A stretch of 64,000 nucleotides of DNA from DAHUYF01 sp963838385 (GCA_963838385.1 CAWIRE010000001.1:2108001-2172000); one strand, 5' to 3'. Counted from the stretch's first letter, positions 52,806-62,414 are shown. Program-made: numbers and translations. The notes: generated from the sequence alone by a model not told the origin.

Positions 52806-53792
52806 TCAGGGGTAAATTATGGCGTGGCAGAGCGCGCCCGCGGGATCGCGCGCGAGGCGCGCCAGCACCTGCGGCAATTCGGCGAAGGCGCTCTCGCCGC
52901 TGAGCAGATGATCGAACACCGGCGACGCCAGCAATCCCAGCGCCTGCTCCAGGCGCTGGCGGCGCGAGCGCCGCGCGCGCCGCGCCGGCGCCACCGCGCC
53001 GACCTGCGAGCTGACGAGGCTGAGGCGCCGGGCGTGGAATGCCTCGCCGAGCGGCGCCGGCACGCTCGCATCGCCATACCAGCTCATCTCCAGCACGGTG
53101 GCCTCGTCGCCGGCGAGCGCCAGCGCGGTGGCGAGGCCGGCGGCGCTGCCGCTGGCATGGATGACGAGATCGGCCTCGCCTCGGGCGCGCTCCGGCGGCG
53201 CGAAGCGGCAGCCGAGCGCCGCCGCCAGCGCGGCGCGCCCGGGATCGATGTCGACGATCTCCACCGCCGCGCCGGGAATGCCGGCGGCGAGCGCCGCCAT
53301 CAGCGCGCCCACCGTGCCGGCACCGACCACGGCGATGCGGTCGCCGATCAGCGGCGCCGCGTCCCAGAGGCCGTTCAGCGCCGTCTCCATATTGGCGGCG
53401 AGCACGGCGCGGCGATCGGGCACCGCGTCCGGCACCGGCACCACCGCCTCGGCCGGTACGACATAGCGGTCCTGATGCGGATGGAGGCAGAAGACGCGGC
53501 GGCCGACCAGCGCCGGCGCGCCCGCCTCGACCATGCCCAGCGAGGCGTAGCCGTATTTGACCGGCGCCGGGAAATCGCCGTCCTGGAACGGGCAGCGCAT
53601 GGCGCGATGCAGGCTCGGCGGCACGCGGCCGCAAAACACCAGGCTCTCGGTGCCGCGGCTGATGCCGCTGCGGCGCGCGCGCACCAGCACCTCGCCGGGC
53701 CCGGGCGGCGCCAGCGCCGCGCGCCGGATCTCGCCGCGCCCGGGCTCGGCCAGCCAGAACGCCTGCGCCTCAATCACGGAAGATGCATTCAT
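52806..53792 (-). CDS. MDR dehydrogenase lacking canonical zinc ligands
   Basis: The 328-residue protein is a medium-chain dehydrogenase/reductase: N-terminal GroES-like fold with SGISRGTESLVFCGRVP, FQDGDFPAPVKYGY, LHPHQDRYVVPAEAVV, AANMETALNGLWDA, and the nucleotide-binding VVGAGTVGALMAAL. Instead of the usual GIC-x-SD catalytic-zinc motif it has GISRGTES, placing it in a zinc-poor subfamily that in alphaproteobacteria is often beside RibD_C and PTPS-like genes. Its start overlaps the end of the RibD_C gene; GTG 53777 is an alternative. Substrate unknown. Confidence 0.87.
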   Translation of the reverse strand: MNASSVIEAQAFWLAEPGRGEIRRAALAPPGPGEVLVRARRSGISRGTESLVFCGRVPPSLHRAMRCPFQDGDFPAPVKYGYASLGMVEAGAPALVGRRVFCLHPHQDRYVVPAEAVVPVPDAVPDRRAVLAANMETALNGLWDAAPLIGDRIAVVGAGTVGALMAALAAGIPGAAVEIVDIDPGRAALAAALGCRFAPPERARGEADLVIHASGSAAGLATALALAGDEATVLEMSWYGDASVPAPLGEAFHARRLSLVSSQVGAVAPARRARRSRRQRLEQALGLLASPVFDHLLSGESAFAELPQVLARLARDPAGALCHAIIYP

Positions 53793-54546
53793 AAAGCGTG
53801 TCGCGGCCGAGGCTGAAGCGCCGGAGCCGCGGCCGCAGCGCCGCCTCGGGCGCCGCGACCGCAGGCAGGATCAGGCTGGGCTTGCCCGAGCCGAGCAGGA
53901 TCGGCGCCACGGTGATCTGCAGCCGGTCGAGCGCGCCCGCCGCGAGGAAGCGCGAGATGGTGATGCCGCCGCCCTCGATGAAGAGGAAGCGCAGGCCGCG
54001 CTCGGCCAGCGCCGCGACGATGTCGGCGGGCGCGAAGCCCTCGGCGCCGCAGGGCAGCCCGACGATCTCCGCCTGGCCCAGCCGCTCGCCGGGCCGCACG
54101 CGATGGGCGGCGGCGAGCAGCAGGGTGGGCGCGGCGTCGTCCTGGAAGAGGCGATGCCCGGGGCCGAGGCGGCGCTCGGCATCGATCACCACGCGCACCG
54201 GATGGCCGCCGCCGCAGCGGCGCACGGTGAGCCGCGGGTCGTCGTGGCGCACCGTGCCGGAGCCGACGATGATGGCATCGGCGAGCGCGCGCATGCGGTG
54301 GGTGTGCAGCAGATCGGCCTCGCCGGTGACCCAGCGCGAGGCGCCGGCCAGCGTGGCGATGCGGCCGTCGAGGCTCTGGCCGAGATGGGCGACGGCAAAG
54401 CAGCGCCCGCGCGGCACCTGGGCGAAGGGCAGGTAGAGATCGACGAGCGCCGCGGCCTCGGGATCGGCGCAGCCGTTCGGCATCGGCGTCGTGCCGCGAT
54501 GGCGCAGCGCCAGCAGGCTCTCCCAGACCCCGTTCTCATCCGCCAT
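53770..54546 (-). CDS. RibD C-terminal-domain reductase
   Basis: The 258-residue protein contains the RibD_C (DHFR-like) reductase domain without the N-terminal deaminase of RibD: FAVAHLGQSLDGRIAT, VTGEADLLHTHRMRALADAIIVGSGTVRHDDPRLTVR, VRVVIDAERRL, FIEGGGITISRFLAAGALDRLQITVAPILLGSG. It should reduce a ribosyl-pyrimidine or similar carbonyl with NADPH. As a lone reductase beside a PTPS-like protein and a dehydrogenase it is more likely part of a specialised pathway than of riboflavin synthesis. It is the first gene of the unit; its stop overlaps the dehydrogenase start. Confidence 0.9.
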   Translation of the reverse strand: MADENGVWESLLALRHRGTTPMPNGCADPEAAALVDLYLPFAQVPRGRCFAVAHLGQSLDGRIATLAGASRWVTGEADLLHTHRMRALADAIIVGSGTVRHDDPRLTVRRCGGGHPVRVVIDAERRLGPGHRLFQDDAAPTLLLAAAHRVRPGERLGQAEIVGLPCGAEGFAPADIVAALAERGLRFLFIEGGGITISRFLAAGALDRLQITVAPILLGSGKPSLILPAVAAPEAALRPRLRRFSLGRDTLYECIFRD

Positions 54547-54676
54547 GTCCCGGCCTCCGCCCCCATACTAGGGCGCCGCGGGCAGCCGGTCAGTTCACAG
54601 GACCGTTGGGGAGCAGACTGCGCCGTGGGTGTACACCGGGGGCTAAAATCCGCGCTCAGTCAATGACGCAGCCCGC

Positions 54677-55408
54677 TCACCGGCGCTTGAAGGTCGCCAC
54701 CAGCACGTCGCGATAGGCGGGGAGCGCGGGATCGACGGGCTCGACCGGGGTGACGGCGTGATAGACGCGCGCGTCATGCACCAGCGCCGCGTCGAAGGGA
54801 TCGGTGAGGGTGAAGCTGCCGAGCAGATGGCGGTCGAGATCGTGGATGCGGGTGGTGCCGCGGCGGATGTTCTGGCGGCGGATGAGCAGCACCAGCACGT
54901 AGTCGACGCCGTCGCGATGCAGGCCCTCGGGCGTCGGCTGCCCGGCCTGGCCGGGCCCGGCCTCGATGCGGAACTGATGCGTCTCGATGTGCCAGGCGGG
55001 CGACGCCTGCTCCAGCCGCTCGAACAGCGCGCGGCTCCAGTCGAGGATGGCGGCGAGGCTGTCGCCGGCGGCAATGTCCTCGGTCACCGGCGCGAACCAG
55101 CGCTCGATGCCGCCATGCAGCGGGTTGTAATCGAGGCTCTGGTAATGCGGCTGATGCGGCGCGCGCAGGATGGCGCCGCCCGGCGCGGCGGCGAACACGG
55201 CGTGGCGGCGGCGGCGATAGCGCCCGCCATCGGCCATGTAGCCGTCGACCGGCATGTCGTCCCAGCTCGCCGCGAAGCGCGGCCAATCGCCGAGCGGGCG
55301 CACCGCCTCGAGCGCGGCGCGCATCTCGGCGCCGGCGACGAAGGCGTAGGCATCGCGCGACAGGCGCGCGGCAAGCGCGTCGCCGGCGGGAGAGGAAACG
55401 AGGCTCAT
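54677..55408 (-). CDS. 2OG-Fe(II) dioxygenase family protein (PF10014-like)
   Basis: The 243-residue protein from ATG 55408 (MSLVSSPAGDALAARL) resembles the 2OG-Fe dioxygenase family that includes bacterial L-isoleucine hydroxylase: HQPHYQSLDYNPLHGG, the iron ligands in PEGLHRDGVDYVLVLLI, RRGTTRIHDLDRHLLGSF, the distal His in VYHAVTPVEP and the 2OG-binding Arg near YRDVLVATFKRR. It would hydroxylate a free amino acid or similar small molecule. It lies 130 bp upstream of the RibD_C cluster in the same direction and may belong to the same pathway. Confidence 0.85.
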   Translation of the reverse strand: MSLVSSPAGDALAARLSRDAYAFVAGAEMRAALEAVRPLGDWPRFAASWDDMPVDGYMADGGRYRRRRHAVFAAAPGGAILRAPHQPHYQSLDYNPLHGGIERWFAPVTEDIAAGDSLAAILDWSRALFERLEQASPAWHIETHQFRIEAGPGQAGQPTPEGLHRDGVDYVLVLLIRRQNIRRGTTRIHDLDRHLLGSFTLTDPFDAALVHDARVYHAVTPVEPVDPALPAYRDVLVATFKRR

Positions 55409-55896
55409 GGGATCCGAGTCTAGCAGGCGCGCCCTCCGCTGTGGCGTGCGGAAATTGTCGCCGGCGGCGCGCCGCCGGCCGATGCGATCGTGCAATGGAC
55501 TTTTTACGCCTTGGGAGAGAGTATCATGGCCTCCATATGGTGGCCGGGTTGGCGCCGTTATCGCTCGATCAGCGCATGGTGCAATGCAGCTATGCACGGC
55601 CTCTCGGCCGCGGCCTTCGCGGGGGTTGCCGCGGCACCCCGGCCGGGCTGTGGCAATGTCCCGGTGGCGCAGCGGCAACTATCTGATTAAGGTGTGAAAA
55701 TTCCAATGTGCACGAACGACCCTGCGCCTTTCACGCGATGCCGGCCGGCGCGGTCGAGAGACGGTGCGGCACCGGGCCGGCGATGATGGTTGTGCGATGC
55801 AACGAAGATGGCGGCGCCGCGTCCTGCCTAGAATTAGGGCGTGACCCCGCCGCGCCGTAATCGACGGCGGCGGCTCCGGAGAAAGACGATCTCGGC
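55409..55896. other. 488-bp intergenic region
   Basis: This divergent region between the dioxygenase gene (minus) and the RND operon (plus) contains only short, composition-driven frames. An AT-richer stretch around 55495-55560 and another at 55670-55710 could hold promoters for the two sides. No regulator gene, clear operator or terminator is visible. Confidence 0.4.
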
Positions 55897-58800
55897 ATGT
55901 GGATTGTTCGGCTCGCGCTCAACCGGCCCTACACCTTCATCGTCCTGGCGCTGCTGATCCTGCTCGCCAGCCCGCTGGTGATTCTGCGCACGCCCACCGA
56001 CATCCTCCCCAACATCAACATCCCGGTCATCGCCGTCGGCTGGAAATATACCGGCCTCAACCCGCAGGAGATGGAAGGCCGGATCACCACCGTCTACGAG
56101 CGCATCCTCACCACCCTCGTCGACAACATCGAGCACATCGAATCCACCACCTATGACGGCATCGCCATCGTCAAGGTGTTCCTCCAGCCCGGCGCCAGCC
56201 TCGATACCGCCAACGCGCAGGTCACCGCGGCATCGCAGACCATCCTGCGCGGCCTGCCGCCGGGCACGCAGCCGCCGCTGGTCATCAACTACAGCGCCTC
56301 CAGCGTGCCCATCCTGCAGCTCGCGCTCTCGGGCAACGGCCTCTCGGAGGCGCAGCTCAACGATCTCGCGCTCAACTTCCTGCGCACGCAGCTGGTGACC
56401 GTGCCGGGCGCGGTCATTCCCTATCCCTATGGCGGCAAGATGCGCGAGGTGATGATCGCGCTCGACCCGCAGCGGCTGCAGGCGAAGCGGCTCTCGCCCG
56501 GCGACGTGCTCGCCGCGCTCAGCCGGCAGAACCTGGTGCTGCCCTCGGGCACGGCGAAGATCGCGCAGTTCGAGTACGACATCCACCTCAACGGCGCGCC
56601 GACGACGCTGGAGCAGCTGACCAATTTGCCGATCAAGCTGGTCAACAACGCCACGGTCTATCTGCGCGACGTGGCCACGGTCAGCGACGGCTTCCAGCCG
56701 CAGACCAACATCGTGCGCCAGGACGGCAAGCGCGGCGTGCTGGTGAGCATCCTCAAGGCCGGCAACGCCTCGACCCTCAACGTGGTCTCGGGCATCCGCA
56801 ACCTGCTGGCGCGCGTGGCGCAGACCCTGCCGCCGTCGCTCAAGATCCAGCCGCTGGGCGACCAGTCGATCTTCGTGCGCGCCGCCATCACCGGCGTGGT
56901 GCGCGAGGCGGTGATCGCCGCCTGCCTCACCGCGGCGATGATCCTGCTCTTCCTCGGCAGCTGGCGCAGCACGCTGATCATCGCGGTCTCGATCCCGCTC
57001 TCGATCCTGACCTCGATCATCTGCCTGAGCTTCCTCGGCGAGACGATCAACATCATGACGCTGGGCGGGCTGGCGCTGGCGGTCGGCATCCTGGTCGACG
57101 ACGCCACGGTGACGATCGAGAACATCGAGCGCAATCTCGAGGAAGGGCACGAGCTGCACGAGGCGATCCTCGACGGCGCGGCGCAGATCGCCGTGCCGGC
57201 GTTGGTCTCGACGCTGTGCATCTGCATCGTCTTCGTGCCGATGTTCTTCCTCGGCGGCGTCGCGCGCTATCTCTTCATCCCGCTGGCCGAGGCGGTGGTC
57301 TTCGCGATGCTCGCCTCCTACGTCCTGTCGCGCACGCTGGTGCCGACGATGGCCATGTACCTGCTGCAGCGCCAAGTCGCATCATGCGGGGCCGTCGCGC
57401 AATCCGCTGGTCCGGCTGCAGCGCGCCTTCGAGGGCGGCTTCGAGCGCCTGCGGCTGTCCTATGGCGGGCTGCTGGCGGTGCTGGTGCGCCACCGCAAGC
57501 TGTTCATCCCGGCCTTCCTCGGCACCGGCCTCGCCGTCCTGCTGCTGCTGCCCTGGCTCGGCGAGGATTTCTTCCCGACCACCGACAGCGGCCAGTTCAT
57601 GCTGCACATGCGCGCCAAGACCGGCACGCGCATCGAGGAGACGGCGCGGCTCGCCGACCTGGTGGAGGACGTCATCCGGCAGAGGATCCCGGCGAGCGAG
57701 CTGGAGACCATCCTCGACAATATCGGCCTGCCCTACAGCACCATCAACCTGACCCATTCGATCTCGGGCGTGATCGGCGCCGCGGACGCCGACATCATGG
57801 TGTCGCTGAAGCCGGACCACCGCTCGACCGCTGGACTATGTCGCGGCGCTGCGCCGGATGCTGCCGGAGAAGTTTCCCGGCGTGACCTTCTTCTTCCTGC
57901 CCGCCGACATCGTGACCCAGATCCTGAATTTCGGCCTGCCGGCGCCGATCGACATCCAGATCGAGGGCGCCGACATCCAGGACAACCGCCAGGTCGCCAA
58001 CCGCATCCTGGCGGAGATCCGGCACGTGCCGGGCGTGGTCGACACCCGCATCCAGCAGCAGTTCGACTATCCCGATTTCAAGATCGAGGTCGACCGCACC
58101 AAGGCGCAGCAGGCGGGCTTCACCGAGAGCGACGTCGCGACCAGCGTGCTCAACACGCTGAGCGGCAGCTTCCAGACCGCGCCGATGTTCTTCCTCAACA
58201 CCGGCAACGGCGTCAACTACAACCTCGCGGCGCAGACGCCGCAATACAAGATGCAGTCGCTGCAGGACCTGGAGAACATCCCGATCACCTCGCCGACCGC
58301 CGGCCGCGTCGGCGATGCTCGCCGACATCGCCTCGATCACCCGCTCGCAGGAGATGGCGGTGGTCAACCACTACAACATCCGCCGCGTCGTCGACATCTA
58401 TGCCTCGGTGCAGGGGCGCGATCTCGGCGCCGCCGGCGCCGAGGTCGAGCGCATCGTCGCCAAGGACCGCAGCCTGCTGCCGCGCGGCAGCTTCATCCGC
58501 ATGCGCGGCCAGGTCGAGACGATGCGGACCTCCTACGCCAACCTGCTGACCGGGCTGGCTTTCTCGGTCGTCCTGGTCTATCTGCTGATCGTCGTCAACT
58601 TCCAGTCCTGGCTCGACCCCTTCATCATCATCACGGCGCTGCCGGCAGCGCTGGCGGGGATCGTGCTGTGCCTGTTCTTCACGAACACGACGCTGAGCGT
58701 GCCGGCGCTGATGGGCGCGATCATGTGCATGGGCGTGGCCACCGCCAACAGCATCCTGGTCGTCTCCTTCGCCCGCGAGCGCCTGGCCGAGCATGGCGAC

Positions 58801-59067
58801 GCGGTCAAGGCGGCGGTCGAGGCCGGCTTCACCCGCTTCCGCCCGGTGCTGATGACGGCGCTCGCCATGATCATCGGCATGGTGCCGATGGCGCTGGGCC
58901 TGGGCGAGGGCGGCGAGCAGAACGCGCCGCTCGGCCGCGCGGTGATCGGCGGGCTGCTGCTGGCCACCGTCGCCACGCTGGTCTTCGTCCCCTCGGTCTT
59001 CGCCCTGCTGCACAACCGGCGGCCGCCCGGCCCGGCGCCCGCCGCCGCCCATCCCCGCTCCCCATGA
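55897..59067 (+). CDS. RND efflux permease (AcrB/MdtBC-like), three frameshifts
   Basis: The combined product is about 1056 residues, normal for an RND permease that pumps drugs or hydrophobic compounds using proton motive force. It starts MWIVRLALNRPYTFIVLAL; TM4 reads LGGLALAVGILVDDATVTIENIERN with the paired Asp residues, and the second half has the mirrored LMGAIMCMGVATANSILVVSFARE. Frame breaks occur at about 57376 (after YLLQRQ), 57830 (after DHRST) and 58314 (before MLADIASITR). Each is resolved by removing one base, and the pieces join without loss, which favours sequencing indels. Adaptor and outer-membrane genes follow. Confidence 0.88.
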
Positions 59068-59089
59068 CGCCCCACCGGAGAACCCGTCC

Positions 59090-60310
59090 ATGCCGCCCGA
59101 CGATCCGCGCGAAGCGGAACGCCTCCCGCCGCCCGGCGCTCTGAGCCAGCGCCAGGTCCGGCGCGCCCGCGGCTGGCGCCTGCCGGTGCTGCTGGCGGCT
59201 GTGGTCATCGCGATCGGCGGCGCCATCTATGCCGGCATCCGCAGCCGCGCCGAGACCGAGCTCGAGTTGGCGCGGACCACCGAGGCGGCGGCGGTGCCGA
59301 CGGTCGACGTGATGCGCCCGACCCCCGGCGCGCCCGACCAGGCGCTGGTGCTGCCCGGCAACACCCAGGCCTTCAGCGACACCAGCATCTATGCCCGCAC
59401 CAACGGCTACCTGAAGCGCTGGTACTTCGATATCGGCGCGCATGTGAAGCGCGGCCAGCTGCTGGCGGAGATCGACACGCCCGAGGTCGACCAGCAGCTG
59501 CGCCAGGCGCGCGCCGACCTCGCCACCGCGCAGGCCAATCTCAAGCTCGCGGAGATCACCGCCGAGCGCAACGAGAACCTGCTGAAGACGCGCTCGGTCT
59601 CGACCCAGGACCGCGACAACGCGGTCGGCGCGATGAACAGCGACAAGGCGATCGTGCAGTCGCGCGAGGCCAACGTGGCGCAGCTCGAGCAGCTGCAATC
59701 CTTCGAGCGGGTGGAGGCGCCGTTCGACGGCGTCGTCACCGCGCGCAACATCGACATCGGCGCGCTGATCGCCGCCGGCGGGGCAGCGCCCGCGCGCGAG
59801 CTCTTCCACATGTCGGCGATCGACACGCTGCGCGTCTATGTCCAGGTGCCCGAGAGCTACGCGCCGGCGATCCGCGTCGGCAGCACCGCCGACGTCACCG
59901 CCGACGAATATCCCGGGCAGAGCTTCACCGGCACGCTGACGCGCACCGCCAACGCCATCGACATGGCGTCGCGCACGCTGATGGTCGAGGTCGACGTGCC
60001 GAACCCGAACGAGAAGCTGCTGCCCGGCGCCTATGTCAACGTCCATTTCCGCCTGCCGGCGGCGGTGAAGTCGGTGACGGTGCCGGCCAATACCCTGCTC
60101 TTCCGCAAGGAGGGGCTGCAGGCCGGCGTGGTGCGCGACGGCAAGGTCCAGCTCGTGCCGGTGAAGATCGGCCGCGACTACGGCGACATCGTCGAGGTGA
60201 TCGAGGGGCTGAGCCCGACCGACGAGGTCATCCTCAACCCCTCGGATTCGCTGGTCAGCGGCGTCGCCGTCCACGTCAATACCGAGAAGGACGCCAAGGC
60301 GGCGCCATGA
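59090..60310 (+). CDS. RND periplasmic adaptor (membrane fusion protein)
   Basis: The 406-residue protein has one N-terminal membrane helix (LPVLLAAVVIAIGGAIYAG) and the HlyD/AcrA layout: first lipoyl half (ISARTNGYLKRW-like strand, GAHVKRGQLLAEIDTPEVDQQLRQA), a helical hairpin (residues about 130-210), second lipoyl half (FERVEAPFDGVVTARNIDIGALI), beta-barrel and membrane-proximal domains (SPTDEVILNPSDSL). It links the permease to the outer-membrane channel. Its stop overlaps the next start by four bases. Confidence 0.93.
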   Translation: MPPDDPREAERLPPPGALSQRQVRRARGWRLPVLLAAVVIAIGGAIYAGIRSRAETELELARTTEAAAVPTVDVMRPTPGAPDQALVLPGNTQAFSDTSIYARTNGYLKRWYFDIGAHVKRGQLLAEIDTPEVDQQLRQARADLATAQANLKLAEITAERNENLLKTRSVSTQDRDNAVGAMNSDKAIVQSREANVAQLEQLQSFERVEAPFDGVVTARNIDIGALIAAGGAAPARELFHMSAIDTLRVYVQVPESYAPAIRVGSTADVTADEYPGQSFTGTLTRTANAIDMASRTLMVEVDVPNPNEKLLPGAYVNVHFRLPAAVKSVTVPANTLLFRKEGLQAGVVRDGKVQLVPVKIGRDYGDIVEVIEGLSPTDEVILNPSDSLVSGVAVHVNTEKDAKAAP

Positions 60311-61824
60311 GGGGGGGACATCGCTGGGCCGCCGGCGCGCTGGCCGGGCTGCTCGCCGGCTGCATGGTCGGCCCCGACTACAAGGCGGCACCGCCGGTGG
60401 CGACGCCGGCCGTCTACAAGGAGCTGCCGCCGGGGCAGGCGGCCGGGCTGTGGCGCCGGGCGCAGCCGCTCGACGGGGCGCTGCGCGGCAAATGGTGGGA
60501 GATCTTCGGCAATCCCGAGCTCGATGCGCTCGAGGACCAGGTCACCGCCGCGAACCAGAGCCTCAAGGTGGCGGAAGCCAATTTCCGCCAGGCGCGCGCG
60601 CTGATCGGCGTGCAGCAGGCGAGCCAGTATCCAGCGCTCGCGGTCTCGCCCAGCATCACCTCGCTGCGTGATTCCGCCCACACGCCCTATTTCCCGCAGA
60701 CGCATCCGACGCCGGTCGGCGAGTACCAGCTGCCCTTCGATCTCTCCTACGAGGTCGATCTCTGGGGCCAGATCCGGCGCGGCGTCACCGCCGCGCGCGA
60801 GACGGCGCAGGCGAGCGCCGGCGATCTCGCCACCGCCGCGCTCAGCCTCCATGCCGAACTGGCGATCGACTGGGTCGAGCTGCGCAACGCCGACGCGCAG
60901 CAGAAGCTGCTCAACGACACGGTGGCGGACTTTGCCGACGCGCTGAAGCTCACCGAGGACCGGCTCGCCGGCGGCGGCGCGTCGGAAGCCGACGTGGCGC
61001 AGGCGCGCACGCAGCTCGAGACGACGCAGGTCCAGGCCACCGACATTGCCGTGCAGCGCGCCCAGTTCGAGCATGCGATCGCCGTGCTCATCGGCAAGCC
61101 GCCGGGCGATTTCAGCCTGCCGCCGGCGCCGCTGGCGCTGGAGCCGCCGCCGGTGCCGGTGGGCGTGCCCTCGGAGCTGCTGCAGCGCCGGCCGGACATC
61201 GCCGCGGCCGAGCGCCGCGTCGCCGCCGCCAACGAGCAGATCGGCATCGCCGAGGCGGCGTTCTATCCCTCGCTGACGCTGAGCGGCGTCGGCGGCTTCA
61301 TCGGCACGGCGGCGTCCAACTGGTTCGAATGGTCGAGCCTCGCCTGGGCGGTGGGCGCCACCATGACCCAGCCGATCTTCGATGCCGGGCTGCGCCGGTC
61401 GGAATCCGACGCCGCGATCGCGAGCTACCAGGCGACGATCGCCTTCTATCGCCAGACGACGCTGACCGCCTTCCAGGAGGTCGAGGACAATCTCGCGGCG
61501 CTGCAGATCCTGGACCGCGAGGCGCAGCAGCAGAAGGCGGCGGTGGTCGCGGCGGAGAATTCGCTGCGCATCTTCACCAACCGCTATGTCGGCGGCGTCG
61601 ACCCCTACCTCCAGGTGGTCACCGCGCAATCGGTGGCGCTGCTGAACGAGCGCAACGACCTCGACATCCGACGCCGGCGGCTGGAGGCCGACATCCTGCT
61701 GGTGAAGGCGCTGGGCGGCGGCTGGAGCACGGCGGACCTGCCCGTGTTCAAAGGCCCGAGCCCGCATCTCTGGCAGGTCAACATCCCCGGAATGGGCAGC
61801 GGCATCGAGGTGCCGAAGGAGTAG
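60307..61824 (+). CDS. NodT-family outer-membrane efflux channel
   Basis: The 505-residue protein is a TolC-like outer-membrane factor with a lipobox (LLAGCMVGPDYK at about residue 18) and duplicated helical/beta repeats: WWEIFGNPELDALED, FRQARALIGVQQASQYP, DLSYEVDLWGQIRRG, then LLQRRPDIAAAERRVAAANEQIGIAEAAFYPSLTLSG. The lipid anchor and length fit the NodT/OprM group. Its last 118 bp, including the stop, recur in degraded form at 63805-63921 after the foreign two-gene cassette. Confidence 0.94.
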   Translation: MRGGHRWAAGALAGLLAGCMVGPDYKAAPPVATPAVYKELPPGQAAGLWRRAQPLDGALRGKWWEIFGNPELDALEDQVTAANQSLKVAEANFRQARALIGVQQASQYPALAVSPSITSLRDSAHTPYFPQTHPTPVGEYQLPFDLSYEVDLWGQIRRGVTAARETAQASAGDLATAALSLHAELAIDWVELRNADAQQKLLNDTVADFADALKLTEDRLAGGGASEADVAQARTQLETTQVQATDIAVQRAQFEHAIAVLIGKPPGDFSLPPAPLALEPPPVPVGVPSELLQRRPDIAAAERRVAAANEQIGIAEAAFYPSLTLSGVGGFIGTAASNWFEWSSLAWAVGATMTQPIFDAGLRRSESDAAIASYQATIAFYRQTTLTAFQEVEDNLAALQILDREAQQQKAAVVAAENSLRIFTNRYVGGVDPYLQVVTAQSVALLNERNDLDIRRRRLEADILLVKALGGGWSTADLPVFKGPSPHLWQVNIPGMGSGIEVPKE

Positions 61825-61825
61825 G
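61708..61825 (+). repeat. Direct repeat, left copy (3' end of the NodT-family gene)
   Basis: These 118 bp (from GCGCTGGGCGGCGG to the stop codon plus G) match 63805-63921 along the whole length with scattered substitutions and one deleted base. The two copies bracket the low-GC cassette at 61825-63780. Confidence 0.9.
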
Positions 61826-62002
61826 GGGCGAATGAGGGGCGGCTGGGGGGATTGCCCGGGGTGCTTCCTGGCGACCGGGTATGCTGGCTTCAGTGTTCGC
61901 AACATGCGATTTGAGGGGGATATTGCATGCTGTCGACGAGCGGAGCCGGCGCGTTCTGCGGCGGTCCCCGATAGATAGACAATAGGCGGCCAGTGCTCTC
62001 TC

Positions 62003-62031
62003 TTGACGTAAGCTCCATCAGTTCATATAGT
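62003..62031 (+). promoter_or_regulatory. Sigma-70-like promoter of the cassette
   Basis: TTGACG (62003-62008), a 17-base spacer and TATAGT (62026-62031) form a near-consensus promoter, unusually strong for this GC-rich window, reading toward the two cassette genes. The transcript should begin near 62038. Confidence 0.7.
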
Positions 62032-62050
62032 TAGCATACTTCTTCTTTGC

Positions 62051-62080
62051 CTCCTAGCGGCTGACCGCTTAGGAGCTTTT
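62051..62080 (+). terminator. Leader hairpin, possible attenuator
   Basis: CTCCTA-GCGG-CTGA-CCGC-T-TAGGAG forms a 10-bp stem with one bulge, followed by CTTTT. It lies between the promoter and the first cassette gene, so it would attenuate transcription. Its CCTCCT arm is also complementary to the AAGGAGG ribosome site 60 bases downstream. Confidence 0.6.
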
Positions 62081-62129
62081 CGGCTTGGCCGAATGGCCTT
62101 TTGCCATTGGCTGAGAAGGAGGACGGGAA

Positions 62130-62414
62130 ATGGGCCTCGCACTTAGCTATCTTACTCTCGCTGGTGGCCTGCTCTTTGCCGCAGGCCTTCTCAGTATCGC
62201 ATTGCGCTTGATTCGAGCAGACAAAATTGAGGGTAAAAAGAGCGCTGTCCGCACTCCCAAGATCCTAGACGCTCTGCTCGGAAGAGCGCGCACGAGAGAC
62301 GACTGGATTCCCGATGCGCGCGTTCAAGCGGGCATGGTCTACAATAAGAGGAAGGGAAGATTGGAGATCAGCGGTCGGCTGTCGAGGGACACGTTCGATC
62401 GTGTTTTCCGCTGA
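62130..62414 (+). CDS. Small membrane-anchored protein of the foreign cassette
   Basis: The 94-residue protein has an N-terminal hydrophobic helix (LSYLTLAGGLLFAAGLLSIALRLI) followed by a basic soluble tail (KIEGKKSAVRTPKILDALLGRART...GRLEISGRLSRDTFDRVFR). A strong AAGGAGG site lies at good distance from the ATG. Its 3' end overlaps the next gene's GTG start at 62401 by 14 bases, so the two are coupled. No family is recognised. Composition is less GC-rich than the flanks. Confidence 0.7.
   Translation: MGLALSYLTLAGGLLFAAGLLSIALRLIRADKIEGKKSAVRTPKILDALLGRARTRDDWIPDARVQAGMVYNKRKGRLEISGRLSRDTFDRVFR

Larger units (their letters stand above)
61825..62129. other. Leader region of the foreign cassette
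   Basis: This 305-bp stretch between the NodT-family stop and the 94-aa gene changes from GC-rich to AT-rich around 61960. It contains a sigma-70 type promoter (62003-62031), a hairpin with a U-run (62051-62080), a second small hairpin (AATGGC/GCCATT at about 62092-62108) and a strong AAGGAGG ribosome site at about 62116. No gene is visible in 61825-62000. Confidence 0.6.

Noticed and set aside
55441..55690. Short plus-strand frames upstream of the RND operon
   Set aside because: They overlap each other in several frames, lack ribosome sites, and contain Cys/Arg/Gly-rich sequence typical of non-coding GC-rich DNA.
55897..59067. Programmed frameshifting in the RND permease
   Set aside because: Three separate +1 events without shared slippery sequences, in a family never known to use recoding, point to sequence errors.
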